Below, piece by piece: positions 17,786 to 25,218 of a DNA stretch of 35,266 nt (position 1 is its first letter; every line of letters begins with the position of its first letter). Location: assembly GCA_036399815.1 (NCBI GenBank), contig DASWMK010000204.1:1-35266 (forward strand), written 5' to 3'. The notes below the pieces were generated by a model. That model saw only the letters and a program-made list of their open reading frames with translations, did no database searches and was not told the origin of the DNA. The position numbers and the translations under genes are program-made. The stretch is from Acidimicrobiales bacterium (lineage in GTDB: Bacteria; Actinomycetota; Acidimicrobiia; Acidimicrobiales; DASWMK01).

Positions 17786-18708
17786 CCTTCGAGGCGTGGA
17801 CGCCGATCCGGGTCGACCTCGGGGACGGGGCGCCGGTCGTCGACTGGTGCCACACGGCCGGCGTCGACTTCGGCGAGCCCTTCTTCGACGAGAGCGTCGA
17901 GCGCTGCCTGCGCCACCCGTTCCGGCTGCTGTTCCGCCGGCGGACCGGGATCGACGCCCTCGCCGAGGCGGCCGCCGAGCGCCCCGGCCTGGCCCCGTCC
18001 GGCTTCGTGCTCCACCTGTCGCGCAGCGGGTCGACCCTGGTCGCGTCGATGCTCGCCGCCCTGCCGTCCACCCTCGTGCTGTCCGAGCCGCGGCCCCTCG
18101 ACACCGTGCTGCGCACCGGTCGGGCCGACTGGGTGCGGGCCATGGTCGCCGCCCTCGGCCAGCCCCGGCGGCCGGGCCAGCGCCACCTCGTCGTGAAGCT
18201 CGACGCCTGGGCCGTGTTCCAGCTGCCCGCGCTGGTGGCCGCGTTCCCCGGCGTGCCCGTCGCCATGGTCCACCGCGACCCGGTCGAGGTGCTCGTCTCC
18301 CAGGAGCGGCGGCGGGGCTGGCACATGGTGCCGGGGACGCTCGACCCCGCCGTGGTCGGCGTGGCCGACCCGACCGCGGTGCCGCCGGAGGACCACCTGG
18401 CCGCGGTGCTCGGCGCGCTCTGCCGGGCGGCCGCCGCCCACCTGCCGCCCGGGTCGCTCCTCGTCGACCACCGCGACCTCCCCGGGGCCGTGCCCGACGC
18501 CGTCGCCCCCCACTTCGGCATCCCTTGCGACGGGCCGGCCCGGGCCGACGTGCTCCGGGTGGCCGCCCTCGACGCCAAGAACCCGTTCGTGCCGTTCGAG
18601 GACGACCGGGCGGCCAAGCGGTCGGCGGCGTCGCCGGCGCTGCGGGCCGCGGCCGAGCGGTGGGTGGCCGAGCCCTACGAGGCGCTGCTGGCGAGGAGGG
18701 CGGGGTGA
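17782..18708 (+). CDS. Sulfotransferase family protein
   Basis: 308 residues. GFVLHLSRSGSTLVASMLAA (residues ~74-93) is the 5'-phosphosulfate-binding loop of PAPS sulfotransferases (P-loop-like, with RSGST), and PVAMVHRDPVEVLVSQERRR (~161-180) is the 3'-phosphate-binding Arg/Ser segment. The N-terminal ~70 residues, with DWCHTAGVDFGEPFFDESVE, are extra and may bind the acceptor. The acceptor could be a small molecule, a peptide or a protein; tight coupling with a Nif11-like protein and an AspH-like hydroxylase (GTGA overlaps on both sides) suggests a shared substrate, but that is inference. No membrane anchor is seen, so cytosolic. Confidence 0.85.
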   Translation: MTFEAWTPIRVDLGDGAPVVDWCHTAGVDFGEPFFDESVERCLRHPFRLLFRRRTGIDALAEAAAERPGLAPSGFVLHLSRSGSTLVASMLAALPSTLVLSEPRPLDTVLRTGRADWVRAMVAALGQPRRPGQRHLVVKLDAWAVFQLPALVAAFPGVPVAMVHRDPVEVLVSQERRRGWHMVPGTLDPAVVGVADPTAVPPEDHLAAVLGALCRAAAAHLPPGSLLVDHRDLPGAVPDAVAPHFGIPCDGPARADVLRVAALDAKNPFVPFEDDRAAKRSAASPALRAAAERWVAEPYEALLARRAG

Positions 18709-19268
18709 GCGGGCCGGACCGGGCCCGCCTGCCGCTGCGCTTCGACGCCGCCGCCCTCGCCGCCGAGGCGGCCGCGCTGCCGGCCGACGCCTGGGTGCCC
18801 CACTTCAACACCCGCCAGTACGAGGGCGACTGGAGCGGCGTCGCCCTCCGGGCCCCGGTCGGCGGGCTGACGCCGCTGTACCCGGACCCGGCGGCCGAGG
18901 CGTTCGAGCCGACCGAGGCGCTGGCCGCCTGCCCGCGGACGGCCGAGGCGCTGGCCGCCTTCCCCTGCCCGGTGACGACGGCCCGGTTCCTCCGCCTCGG
19001 CCCCGGGTCGCGGATCACCGAGCACCGCGACCACAAGCTCTCGGTGCCCGACGGCGAGGCCCGCCTCCACGTCCCGCTCACGACCGGGCCGGGGGTGACG
19101 TTCCTGCTCGACGGCCGCCCCGTCGACATGGCCGCCGGCGAGTGCTGGTACCTGGACCTGACGCGGCGCCACGCCGTCACCAACGAGGGCGATCGCCCCC
19201 GCGTCCACCTGGTCGTCGACTGCGTGGCCGACGACTGGCTGGCGCGAATCGTGCAGACGGGGCCGTAG
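18705..19268 (+). CDS. Aspartyl/asparaginyl beta-hydroxylase domain protein
   Basis: 187 residues. PADAWVPHFNTRQYEGDWSG is the start of the bacterial AspH-like family. The iron-binding core has ITEHRDHKL (first His), LHVPLTTGPGVTFLLDG, MAAGECWYLDLTRRHAVTNE (second His) and RPRVHLVVDCV (Arg/His for 2-oxoglutarate). Such proteins are 2-oxoglutarate- and Fe(II)-dependent hydroxylases acting on Asp/Asn or Pro side chains or free amino acids. GTG 18705 overlaps the sulfotransferase stop by four bases, so the enzyme belongs to the same unit as the Nif11-like protein. The next gene, a tail-collar protein, is 197 bp downstream with its own likely promoter. Confidence 0.88.
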   Translation: MSGPDRARLPLRFDAAALAAEAAALPADAWVPHFNTRQYEGDWSGVALRAPVGGLTPLYPDPAAEAFEPTEALAACPRTAEALAAFPCPVTTARFLRLGPGSRITEHRDHKLSVPDGEARLHVPLTTGPGVTFLLDGRPVDMAAGECWYLDLTRRHAVTNEGDRPRVHLVVDCVADDWLARIVQTGP

Positions 19269-19465
19269 CGGAAGGTCCCGCACGGACCACCGGCAGGGGG
19301 GCTACATTCCCGCCGGCCGAAAACCCCTGTTCGGGCGGACAGGGCGGCCGACGGAGACGGAGGCGCGCGCCCGGCGACGTCGTCGGGGTCGCGCGCCCGA
19401 GACGGAGGGGTCGTGGCGCGCCCGCGCACGGCCGGAAGAACGACCGAGCCGAGAGGGAGCCACCT
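19269..19465 (+). promoter_or_regulatory. Structured 5' leader of the first collar gene
   Basis: A -10-like TACATT (19303-19308) would give an mRNA leader of about 150 nt. It contains a CCCTGT/ACAGGG stem (19326-19331 with 19340-19345) enclosed by CGGCC/GGCCG arms, then a long near-perfect hairpin with outer arms GGCGCGCG (19363-19370) and CGCGCGCC (19391-19398) and further pairing inside. GAGACGGAGG occurs on both sides of it (19355-19364, 19400-19409). GAGAGGGAG (19451-19459) is the ribosome site for GTG 19466. It does not match a riboswitch class I can name. Confidence 0.55.
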
Positions 19466-19975
19466 GTGTCCGAGCCGTTCCTGGGCGAGATCCGCCTGTT
19501 CCCGTACACCTTCGCCCCGAGGGGGTGGGCCTTCTGCCAGGGCCAGCTCCTGTCCATCGCCCAGAACACCGCGCTGTTCTCGCTGCTCGGCGTCACCTAC
19601 GGCGGCAACGGGCAGACGACGTTCGGCCTGCCCGACCTCCGCGGCCGGGTGGCGATGAGCTCGGGCCAGGGCCCCGGCCTCAGCAACTACGTCCTCGGCG
19701 AGACGGGCGGCGAGGAGACCGTGACCCTGCTCCAGAACCAGATGCCGATGCACAACCACATGGTCAACGCCAGCAGCCAGGCGTCCTCGGCCAGCCGTCC
19801 GAGCGGGCAGTTCCCGAGCGCGGGCGGCGCCTACACGGGCGCCACGGACGGATCGCTGATGAACCCGTCGATGATCGGCGCCGCCGGCGGCAGCCAACCG
19901 CACGACAACATGCAGCCCTACCTCACGCTCAACTACTGCATCGCGCTGGAGGGCATCTACCCGTCCCGGAACTGA
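19466..19975 (+). CDS. Phage tail collar domain protein (MdpB-like), copy 1
   Basis: 169 residues starting VSEPFLGEIRLFPYTFAPRG. Residues ~4-58 are the tail-collar domain: FLGEIRLF, PRGWAFCQGQLLSI, YGGNGQTTFGLPDLRGRV. The later part has a QMPMHNHMV segment, a Ser/Ala-rich stretch and ends LEGIYPSRN. Standalone proteins like this (microcystin-dependent protein MdpB family) occur in many non-phage contexts and their role is unknown; no signal peptide is visible. GTG 19466 has GAGAGGGAG about 6 nt upstream. A paralog of exactly equal length follows, and no capsid, tail tube, terminase or lysis genes are near, so this is not an obvious prophage. Confidence 0.93.
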   Translation: MSEPFLGEIRLFPYTFAPRGWAFCQGQLLSIAQNTALFSLLGVTYGGNGQTTFGLPDLRGRVAMSSGQGPGLSNYVLGETGGEETVTLLQNQMPMHNHMVNASSQASSASRPSGQFPSAGGAYTGATDGSLMNPSMIGAAGGSQPHDNMQPYLTLNYCIALEGIYPSRN

Positions 19976-20188
19976 CGTTTGAAAAGGGATGAACCGCTCA
20001 TTCGCCTACGCGTGCGTATCCGGGGCGTCGAGCGAGTATCATCCCAACCGGCCTGATCGCGGCTCCGTCACGGGCGGCGGAGCCGGGGCCGGGCTCTGAG
20101 GGAGGCGAGTGTCCCGGCGTCCGTCGCCGTGTGCCCGTCGCGCACCATGACAACCGGGCAGCACCGGACGCACACCTGGGAGGGACAC
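19976..20188 (+). promoter_or_regulatory. 5' leader of the second collar gene
   Basis: 213 bp without a gene. TATCAT (20037-20042) is a good -10 candidate, giving a leader of about 140 nt. GGCTCCG (20061-20067) pairs with CGGAGCC (20078-20084) in a 7-bp hairpin. GGGAGGG (20178-20184) is the ribosome site. An in-frame ATG at 20147 could add 14 residues to the protein, but the paralog has nothing like them. Confidence 0.5.
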
Positions 20189-20698
20189 GTGTCCGAAGCC
20201 TTCATCGGCGAGATCCGCATCTACGGGTTCAACTTCCCGCCGCGTGGCTGGGCCATGTGCAACGGGCAGATCCTGTCGATCTCCCAGAACACGGCGCTGT
20301 TCGCGCTGATCGGGACGACCTACGGGGGCAACGGGCAGACGACGTTCGCGCTGCCGAACCTGCAGAGCCGGGTGCCGGTGCACTTCGGGCAGGGCCCCGG
20401 GCTCAGCCCGTACCCGATCGGGGAGACGTCCGGCTCCGAGACCGTGACGCTCAACCAGAACCAGCTGCCGGTCCACGGCCACACCGTCTCGGCGAGCAGC
20501 GTGGCGCCGAACGCCAGCCGTCCCGGCAACGCCTTCCTCGCCGCGAACGGCGCCTACCAGGCGGCCGCGGACGGCACGACCATGAACCCCGGGATGGTCT
20601 CGGGCGGCGGGTCCAACCAGCCGTTCGGGATCCTCCAGCCCTTCCTGGCGCTCAACTTCAGCATCTGCCTGGAAGGCCTGTTCCCGTCGCGCAACTGA
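20189..20698 (+). CDS. Phage tail collar domain protein (MdpB-like), copy 2
   Basis: 169 residues, same length as copy 1 and alignable without gaps by eye: VSEAFIGEIRIYGFNFPPRG, PRGWAMCNGQILSISQNTAL, YGGNGQTTFALPNLQSRV, LNQNQLPVHGHTV, and the end LEGLFPSRN (LEGIYPSRN in copy 1). The middle Ser/Asn/Ala-rich part differs most, as expected for an exposed or ligand-binding region. The short leader-peptide-free N-terminus argues against Sec export. GTG 20189 is chosen over ATG 20147 because GGGAGGG sits ~5 nt before it and the N-terminus then matches the paralog. A secreted multidomain protein follows 81 bp later on the same strand. Confidence 0.93.
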   Translation: MSEAFIGEIRIYGFNFPPRGWAMCNGQILSISQNTALFALIGTTYGGNGQTTFALPNLQSRVPVHFGQGPGLSPYPIGETSGSETVTLNQNQLPVHGHTVSASSVAPNASRPGNAFLAANGAYQAAADGTTMNPGMVSGGGSNQPFGILQPFLALNFSICLEGLFPSRN

Positions 20699-20739
20699 CG
20701 CACAGAACGGCCGACAAGGGGCGGACGGCGTGATCGACC

Positions 20740-20757
20740 GGCGGGCCAGGGCCCGCC
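20740..20757 (+). terminator. GC hairpin between collar 2 and the large secreted protein
   Basis: GGCGGGC-CAGG-GCCCGCC is a perfect 7-bp stem with a 4-base loop, 42 bp after the collar stop. There is no T-tract after it, so it may be an actinobacterial-type terminator, a processing site or an attenuator. AGAGGGG (20764-20770) beyond it is the ribosome site for ATG 20780. Confidence 0.45.
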
Positions 20758-20779
20758 ACGAACCAGAGGGGCAGTGCTG

Positions 20780-23700
20780 ATGAAGGTTCCGACCTCACCC
20801 GTCCGGCGGGTGTCGGTCCTGGCGGTGGTGACGTTGGCGGCAGCACTGTTCCCCGTGCTGCTCCTCGCCGCGCCCGCCCAGGCCGCCACGTTCTCCAACA
20901 ACACGGCGATCAGCAACGCCGAGGGCCCGGCCACGTGCTCGGGCACGAGGACGCCGCCGTCGGTGTACCCGTCGACGATCAACGTCTCCGGCCAGACGGG
21001 GACGATCCAGAGCGTCTCGGTGACGCTCAAGGGCATGACCGGGTGGAACAACGACTTCGACGTGCTGCTCGTCGGGCCGGCCGGCCAGAAGCTCATCGTC
21101 GTGTCCGACTCCGGCTCGGCGCTGATGACCGGCGGCGGCGTGACCCTCACGTTCGCCGACGCCGGCTCGTCGCTCGCCCCCGCCACCGGGGGCTGGACGA
21201 ACGGCGCCACCTACAAGCCGACCGACTACGACACCTCGACCGACGGCGAGTCGTTCCCGTCGCCCGCCCCCGCGGCGCCGTACGGCGACCCCGCCCCGGC
21301 CGGGTCGACGACGTTCGCCAGCGCCTTCAACGGCGCCAGCGCCAACGGCACGTGGAGCCTGTACCTGACCGACGACTGCCTCGGCGACCCGTCCTCGATC
21401 ACCGGCGGCTGGGACCTGAACGTCACGTCCCTCTCGGCCGCGGCGACCACGACGACGGTCACGTCGTCCAACAACCCGTCCCGCACCGGCAGCAACGTCA
21501 CGTTCACGGCCACGGTCACGAGCGGCGCCAGCCCGGTCACGAGCGGCACGGTCACCTTCACCAGGGGCGCCACCACCTTGGCCGCCAACGTCGCCGTCAA
21601 CGGCAGCGGCCAGGCCGCCTTCACCACCAGCACCCTGACCGAGGGCGTCCACACGATCACGGCGACCTACAACGGCACCGCCTCGTTCGCCACCAGCAAC
21701 GGCTCGGTCACCCAGACGGTCGACAACAACACGGTCGTCACCGGCGGCTCGTACTGCAACACCGGGGCGATCACGATCAACGACAACGGCGCGACCACGC
21801 CGTACCCGTCGCGCATCTTCGTCACCGGTGAGGGCGCCGTCTCCAACCTGACCCTCACGGTCAAGAACGTCACCCACACCCACGGCGACGACCTCGACCT
21901 GCTGCTCGTGGGCCCGACCGGCGTGAAGTACGTGTTCGTCTCCGACGCCGGCGGCAGCCCCGACATCTCGAACCAGACCCTGACCTTCGACGACGCCGCC
22001 GCCTCCGGCCTGACCGACAACGCCGGCGGCTGGGTGACCGGCACGTGGCGCCCGTCGAACTTCAACGACGGAACCGACGCCTTCCTGTCGCCGGCCCCTG
22101 CCGGGCCCTACCAGCACGCCCAGCCCACCGGCGCGGCGACCTTCGCCTCGCTGTTCGGCGGCACCGACCCCAACGGCACGTGGCAGCTGTTCGCCCACGA
22201 CGACGCCCTGGGCGACACCGGCTCCTTCGCCGGCGGCTGGTGCCTCAACATCACCTCGACCACCGACCCGGCCACGACCACGACCGTGTCGTCCTCGCAG
22301 AACCCGTCGACCACCGGCGGCTCGGTGACCTTCACCGCCCACGTGACGAAGACGAGCGACAGCAGCAACGTCACCGTCGGCACCGTCACCTTCAAGGACG
22401 GCGCCACCGTCGTGTCCGGCCCGACCGCCCTCAACGGCAGCGGCGTCGCCACGTGGACGACCTCCTCGCTGACCGAGGGCCAGCACCTGATCACCGCCTC
22501 CTACAGCGGGAGCGCCGGGGCGTTCAACCTGAGCAGCGGCCAGGTCACCCAGACGGTGATCGACCAGACGACGCTCGTCGGCGCCGCCTTCTGCAACACC
22601 GGCTCGTTCCCGATCAACGACGGCGCCGGGCCCGGGGTGGCCGGCACGGCCAACCCGTACCCGTCGCAGGTGACGGTCAGCGGGGTGTCGGGCAGCATCG
22701 GGACCGTCTCGGTCACGCTCCGCAACGTCACCCACAGCGCCGCCGACGACATCGACGTCCTGCTCGTCGGGCCCGGCGGCCAGAAGTTCGTGGTCGTCTC
22801 CGACGCCGGCGGCGGTGAGTCGGCCGGCACCGAGCTGTCCAACGTGACGGTGACCTTCACCGACGCCGCCGCATCCTCGGCGCCCGACTCGTCGCCGTGG
22901 GGCTCGCCCAACACGACGGTCTCGCTCAAGCCGACCGACCACAACAGCGGCACCGACGAGTTCCCGTCGCCCGCCCCTGCCGGCCCGTACGGGACCCCGG
23001 CCCCGGCCGGCTCGGCCACGTTCACCTCGGTGTTCGGCGGGACGGCACCGGCCGGCGTCTGGAGCCTGTACGTCGCCGACGACACCCTGAGCGACACCGG
23101 CACGATCGGTGACGGGTGGTGCCTCAACCTGAGCGTCCCGGTCGACGCCGTCAACGACAGCTACACCGCCACCCAGGGCACGCCGCTCACCGTGAACGCC
23201 CCCGGCGTGCTCGCCAACGACGGCGGCTACCCGGTGCCGACGGCCACGGCCATCTCGAGCGGCACGACCGCCCAGGGCGGGACCGTCACCCTCAACGCCA
23301 ACGGCAGCTTCACCTACACGGCGCCGTCCGGCTACGGGGGCCCCGACAGCTTCACCTACACGGCCGGCAACGGCGCCACCAGCGACACGGCCACGGTGAA
23401 CATCGACGTCCGGTCGGCCCCGGTGATCACGGTGCCGGCCGACTTCGAGGTCACCGAGAGCCCGGCCGACTCGGGGAGCGCGGAGGTGACGTTCACGGTC
23501 ACCGCCACCGGCAACCCGACGCCGACGATCTCCTGCGTCGAGGGCGCGACGCCGGTCAGCTCGCCGGTCACGCTCGCCGTCGGCGCCCACACGATCGACT
23601 GCACGGCGACCAACACCGTCGGCAGCGACAGCGACTCGTTCGTGGTCACGGTCGAGGCGGCCAACACGGCGCCCGTGGCCGACGCCGGCGGCCCGTACAC

Positions 23701-24937
23701 GATCGAGGAGGGCGACGGCCTCACCCTCGACGGCTCGGGCTCCTCGGACGACGACGGCGACACGCTCACCTACAGCTGGGACGTCGACGGCGACGGCACC
23801 TTCGGTGACGCCACCGGCGTGTCACCGACCCTCACGGCCGACGACCTCGAGGCCCTCGGCATCGACGACGGCCCCGGCGACTCCACCTCGAACCTGAAGG
23901 TGCGGGTCACCGACGGCCGCCCCGGCGGCACCGTCGACTCGGCGGCCGCCAGCCTCACCGTGTCCAACCAGGCGCCGACGGCCGGCATCACCGGTGGCGG
24001 CACCGCCATCGCCGGGCAGTCGTTCTCGCTCACCTTCACCGCCGACGACCCCTCGCCGACCGACCAGGCGGCCGGGTTCAGCTACACGATCGACTGGGAC
24101 GACGGCTCGGCCCAGGAGGTCGTGAGCGGCAGCGGCTCCGAGGCGCGGTCGCACACGTACACGACGTTCGGCACCTTCAACGTCACCGTGACGGCCACCG
24201 ACAAGGACGGCGGCACGAGCGAGCAGGAGAACCTGTTCGTCTCGGTGGCCGGCGCCGAGCTCGGCACCGACCCGTGCGGCGCGGGCCAGGCCCTCGTCGT
24301 CCACGGCACCGGCGGCAACGACAACATCCAGGTGGCCACCGCCAGCGGCGGCCTCCGGGTGTCGATCGGCGGCGTCAACGCCGGCGTGTTCTCGCCGACC
24401 GGGCAGCTGATCGTGCTGGCCGGCGCCGGGAACGACACGGTCGCCGTCGGGTCGAACGTCACGACGCCCCGCACCGTCTACGGCGGCGAGGGCAACGACG
24501 TCGTGACCGGCGGCAAGGGCAACGGCGCCCTCGTCGGCGGGGACGGCGACGACCTGCTCCAGGTCGGCGTCGGTCGCAACCTCCTCATCGGCGGCGACGG
24601 CCTCGACACCCTGCGGGGCGGCGACGGCGAGGACATCCTCGTCACCGGGTCGACCACCTACGACGATCCCGACTCCGGGGCCGAGGGCCTGTGCGCCATC
24701 GCCGCCGAGTGGGGCTCGACGCCGAAGTTCAAGTTCCGGGTCGACCACATCTCGGGTGCCCACCCGGGCGGTGCCAACGGCAGCTTCTTCCTCGACGGGT
24801 CCACCGTCAGCGACGACGCCTACGCCGACAGCGCCAGCGGCTGGCGGGGCCGTGACTGGTTCCTCGCCAACCGCACCGGCGGCGGCACGCTCGACACGCT
24901 CGACGCCAGGAACCCGGACCGGGTGACGGACCTCTAG
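20780..24937 (+). CDS. Large secreted multidomain protein: P-domain-like, Ig-like, cadherin-like, PKD and RTX-type repeats
   Basis: 1385 residues. A Sec signal peptide (basic VPTSPVRR, then a hydrophobic stretch, AAPAQA cleavage) ends near residue 35. Then come: P-domain-like modules at ~36-218, ~320-493 and ~603-783, each with DVLLVGP-type or DLLLVGP and GTWSLY-type motifs; Ig-like repeats at ~222-313 and ~497-593 (TTTTVTSSNNPS, LTEGVHTITATYNG); a cadherin-like domain (~789-875, VNDSYTATQG, GVLANDGG); a HYR-like domain (~878-960); two PKD-like domains (~963-1157, PVADAGGPYTIEEGDGLTLD); RTX-type glycine/Asp repeats (~1173-1293, GGEGNDVVTGG, GGDGDDLL); and a 90-residue tail. No catalytic domain, sortase motif or anchor is seen. 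It probably acts as an extracellular adhesin or scaffold; calcium binding by the repeats is inferred. Confidence 0.92.
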   Translation: MKVPTSPVRRVSVLAVVTLAAALFPVLLLAAPAQAATFSNNTAISNAEGPATCSGTRTPPSVYPSTINVSGQTGTIQSVSVTLKGMTGWNNDFDVLLVGPAGQKLIVVSDSGSALMTGGGVTLTFADAGSSLAPATGGWTNGATYKPTDYDTSTDGESFPSPAPAAPYGDPAPAGSTTFASAFNGASANGTWSLYLTDDCLGDPSSITGGWDLNVTSLSAAATTTTVTSSNNPSRTGSNVTFTATVTSGASPVTSGTVTFTRGATTLAANVAVNGSGQAAFTTSTLTEGVHTITATYNGTASFATSNGSVTQTVDNNTVVTGGSYCNTGAITINDNGATTPYPSRIFVTGEGAVSNLTLTVKNVTHTHGDDLDLLLVGPTGVKYVFVSDAGGSPDISNQTLTFDDAAASGLTDNAGGWVTGTWRPSNFNDGTDAFLSPAPAGPYQHAQPTGAATFASLFGGTDPNGTWQLFAHDDALGDTGSFAGGWCLNITSTTDPATTTTVSSSQNPSTTGGSVTFTAHVTKTSDSSNVTVGTVTFKDGATVVSGPTALNGSGVATWTTSSLTEGQHLITASYSGSAGAFNLSSGQVTQTVIDQTTLVGAAFCNTGSFPINDGAGPGVAGTANPYPSQVTVSGVSGSIGTVSVTLRNVTHSAADDIDVLLVGPGGQKFVVVSDAGGGESAGTELSNVTVTFTDAAASSAPDSSPWGSPNTTVSLKPTDHNSGTDEFPSPAPAGPYGTPAPAGSATFTSVFGGTAPAGVWSLYVADDTLSDTGTIGDGWCLNLSVPVDAVNDSYTATQGTPLTVNAPGVLANDGGYPVPTATAISSGTTAQGGTVTLNANGSFTYTAPSGYGGPDSFTYTAGNGATSDTATVNIDVRSAPVITVPADFEVTESPADSGSAEVTFTVTATGNPTPTISCVEGATPVSSPVTLAVGAHTIDCTATNTVGSDSDSFVVTVEAANTAPVADAGGPYTIEEGDGLTLDGSGSSDDDGDTLTYSWDVDGDGTFGDATGVSPTLTADDLEALGIDDGPGDSTSNLKVRVTDGRPGGTVDSAAASLTVSNQAPTAGITGGGTAIAGQSFSLTFTADDPSPTDQAAGFSYTIDWDDGSAQEVVSGSGSEARSHTYTTFGTFNVTVTATDKDGGTSEQENLFVSVAGAELGTDPCGAGQALVVHGTGGNDNIQVATASGGLRVSIGGVNAGVFSPTGQLIVLAGAGNDTVAVGSNVTTPRTVYGGEGNDVVTGGKGNGALVGGDGDDLLQVGVGRNLLIGGDGLDTLRGGDGEDILVTGSTTYDDPDSGAEGLCAIAAEWGSTPKFKFRVDHISGAHPGGANGSFFLDGSTVSDDAYADSASGWRGRDWFLANRTGGGTLDTLDARNPDRVTDL

Positions 24938-24951
24938 GTCGGCGAGCGGCC

Positions 24952-24962
24952 GGGGGGGGGGG
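24952..24962 (+). repeat. Eleven-base G tract upstream of a promoter
   Basis: A run of 11 G lies 14 bp after the stop of the large secreted protein, just upstream of where the -35 of the next gene (-10 TAGCTT at 24987-24992) is expected. Such tracts slip easily in replication and in sequencing, so length variation could alter promoter spacing; its present length should also be treated with caution. Confidence 0.7.
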
Positions 24963-24999
24963 ACGGCCCCACCCCGGCCGACGTCGTAGCTTCCCGGCC

Positions 25000-25212
25000 A
25001 TGACGGCCAGGGAGTGGATCGCCGCGTTCGCCGCCCGGCTGGGCGTCGACCCGCCCGACGACGCCGAGGTGGACCGCCTGCTGGCCCTGGCCGGCACGGC
25101 CGCCCACGCGTCGGAGCGCACGGCCGCCCCGCTCGCCTGCTGGCTGGCCGGCCGGGCCGGCGTCGACCTGGCGACGGCGGAGGCCGCGGCCGCCTCCGTC
25201 CGCCCCCGCTAG
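25000..25212 (+). CDS. DUF6457-like small protein
   Basis: 70 residues: WIAAFAARLGVDPPDDAEVD, then LLALAGTAAHASERTAAPLA and CWLAGRAGVDLATAEAAAAS. This matches the layout of the small DUF6457 proteins of actinobacteria (helical, conserved AAH.....APL..(F/W)L.G). Function unknown; I recall them beside molybdenum-cofactor genes, but none is visible here. ATG 25000 is supported by TAGCTT 7 nt upstream, suggesting a leaderless mRNA. It ends 6 bp from the convergent LLM oxidoreductase gene. Confidence 0.75.
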   Translation: MTAREWIAAFAARLGVDPPDDAEVDRLLALAGTAAHASERTAAPLACWLAGRAGVDLATAEAAAASVRPR

Positions 25213-25218
25213 GGGCGG

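Noticed and set aside
19309-19410. Known riboswitch (c-di-GMP, cobalamin or SAM type)
   Set aside because: The hairpins are real, but none of the conserved core sequences of these classes could be found.
20147-20188. ATG 20147 as start of the second collar protein
   Set aside because: It is in frame, but the extra 14 residues have no counterpart in the paralog, while GTG 20189 has a strong GGGAGGG ribosome site.
19466-20698. Prophage or phage-tail cluster
   Set aside because: Only collar-domain proteins are present; no capsid, portal, terminase, tail tube, lysis, integrase or att sites were seen within the window.
20795-23590. Long minus-strand frame opposite the large secreted protein
   Set aside because: No recognisable domain, Arg/Gly/Val-rich translation, and the plus strand encodes clear P-domain and Ig-like modules with a signal peptide.
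24300-24660. Type I secretion system for an RTX protein
   Set aside because: The protein has an N-terminal Sec signal and no ABC exporter or membrane-fusion gene lies nearby.
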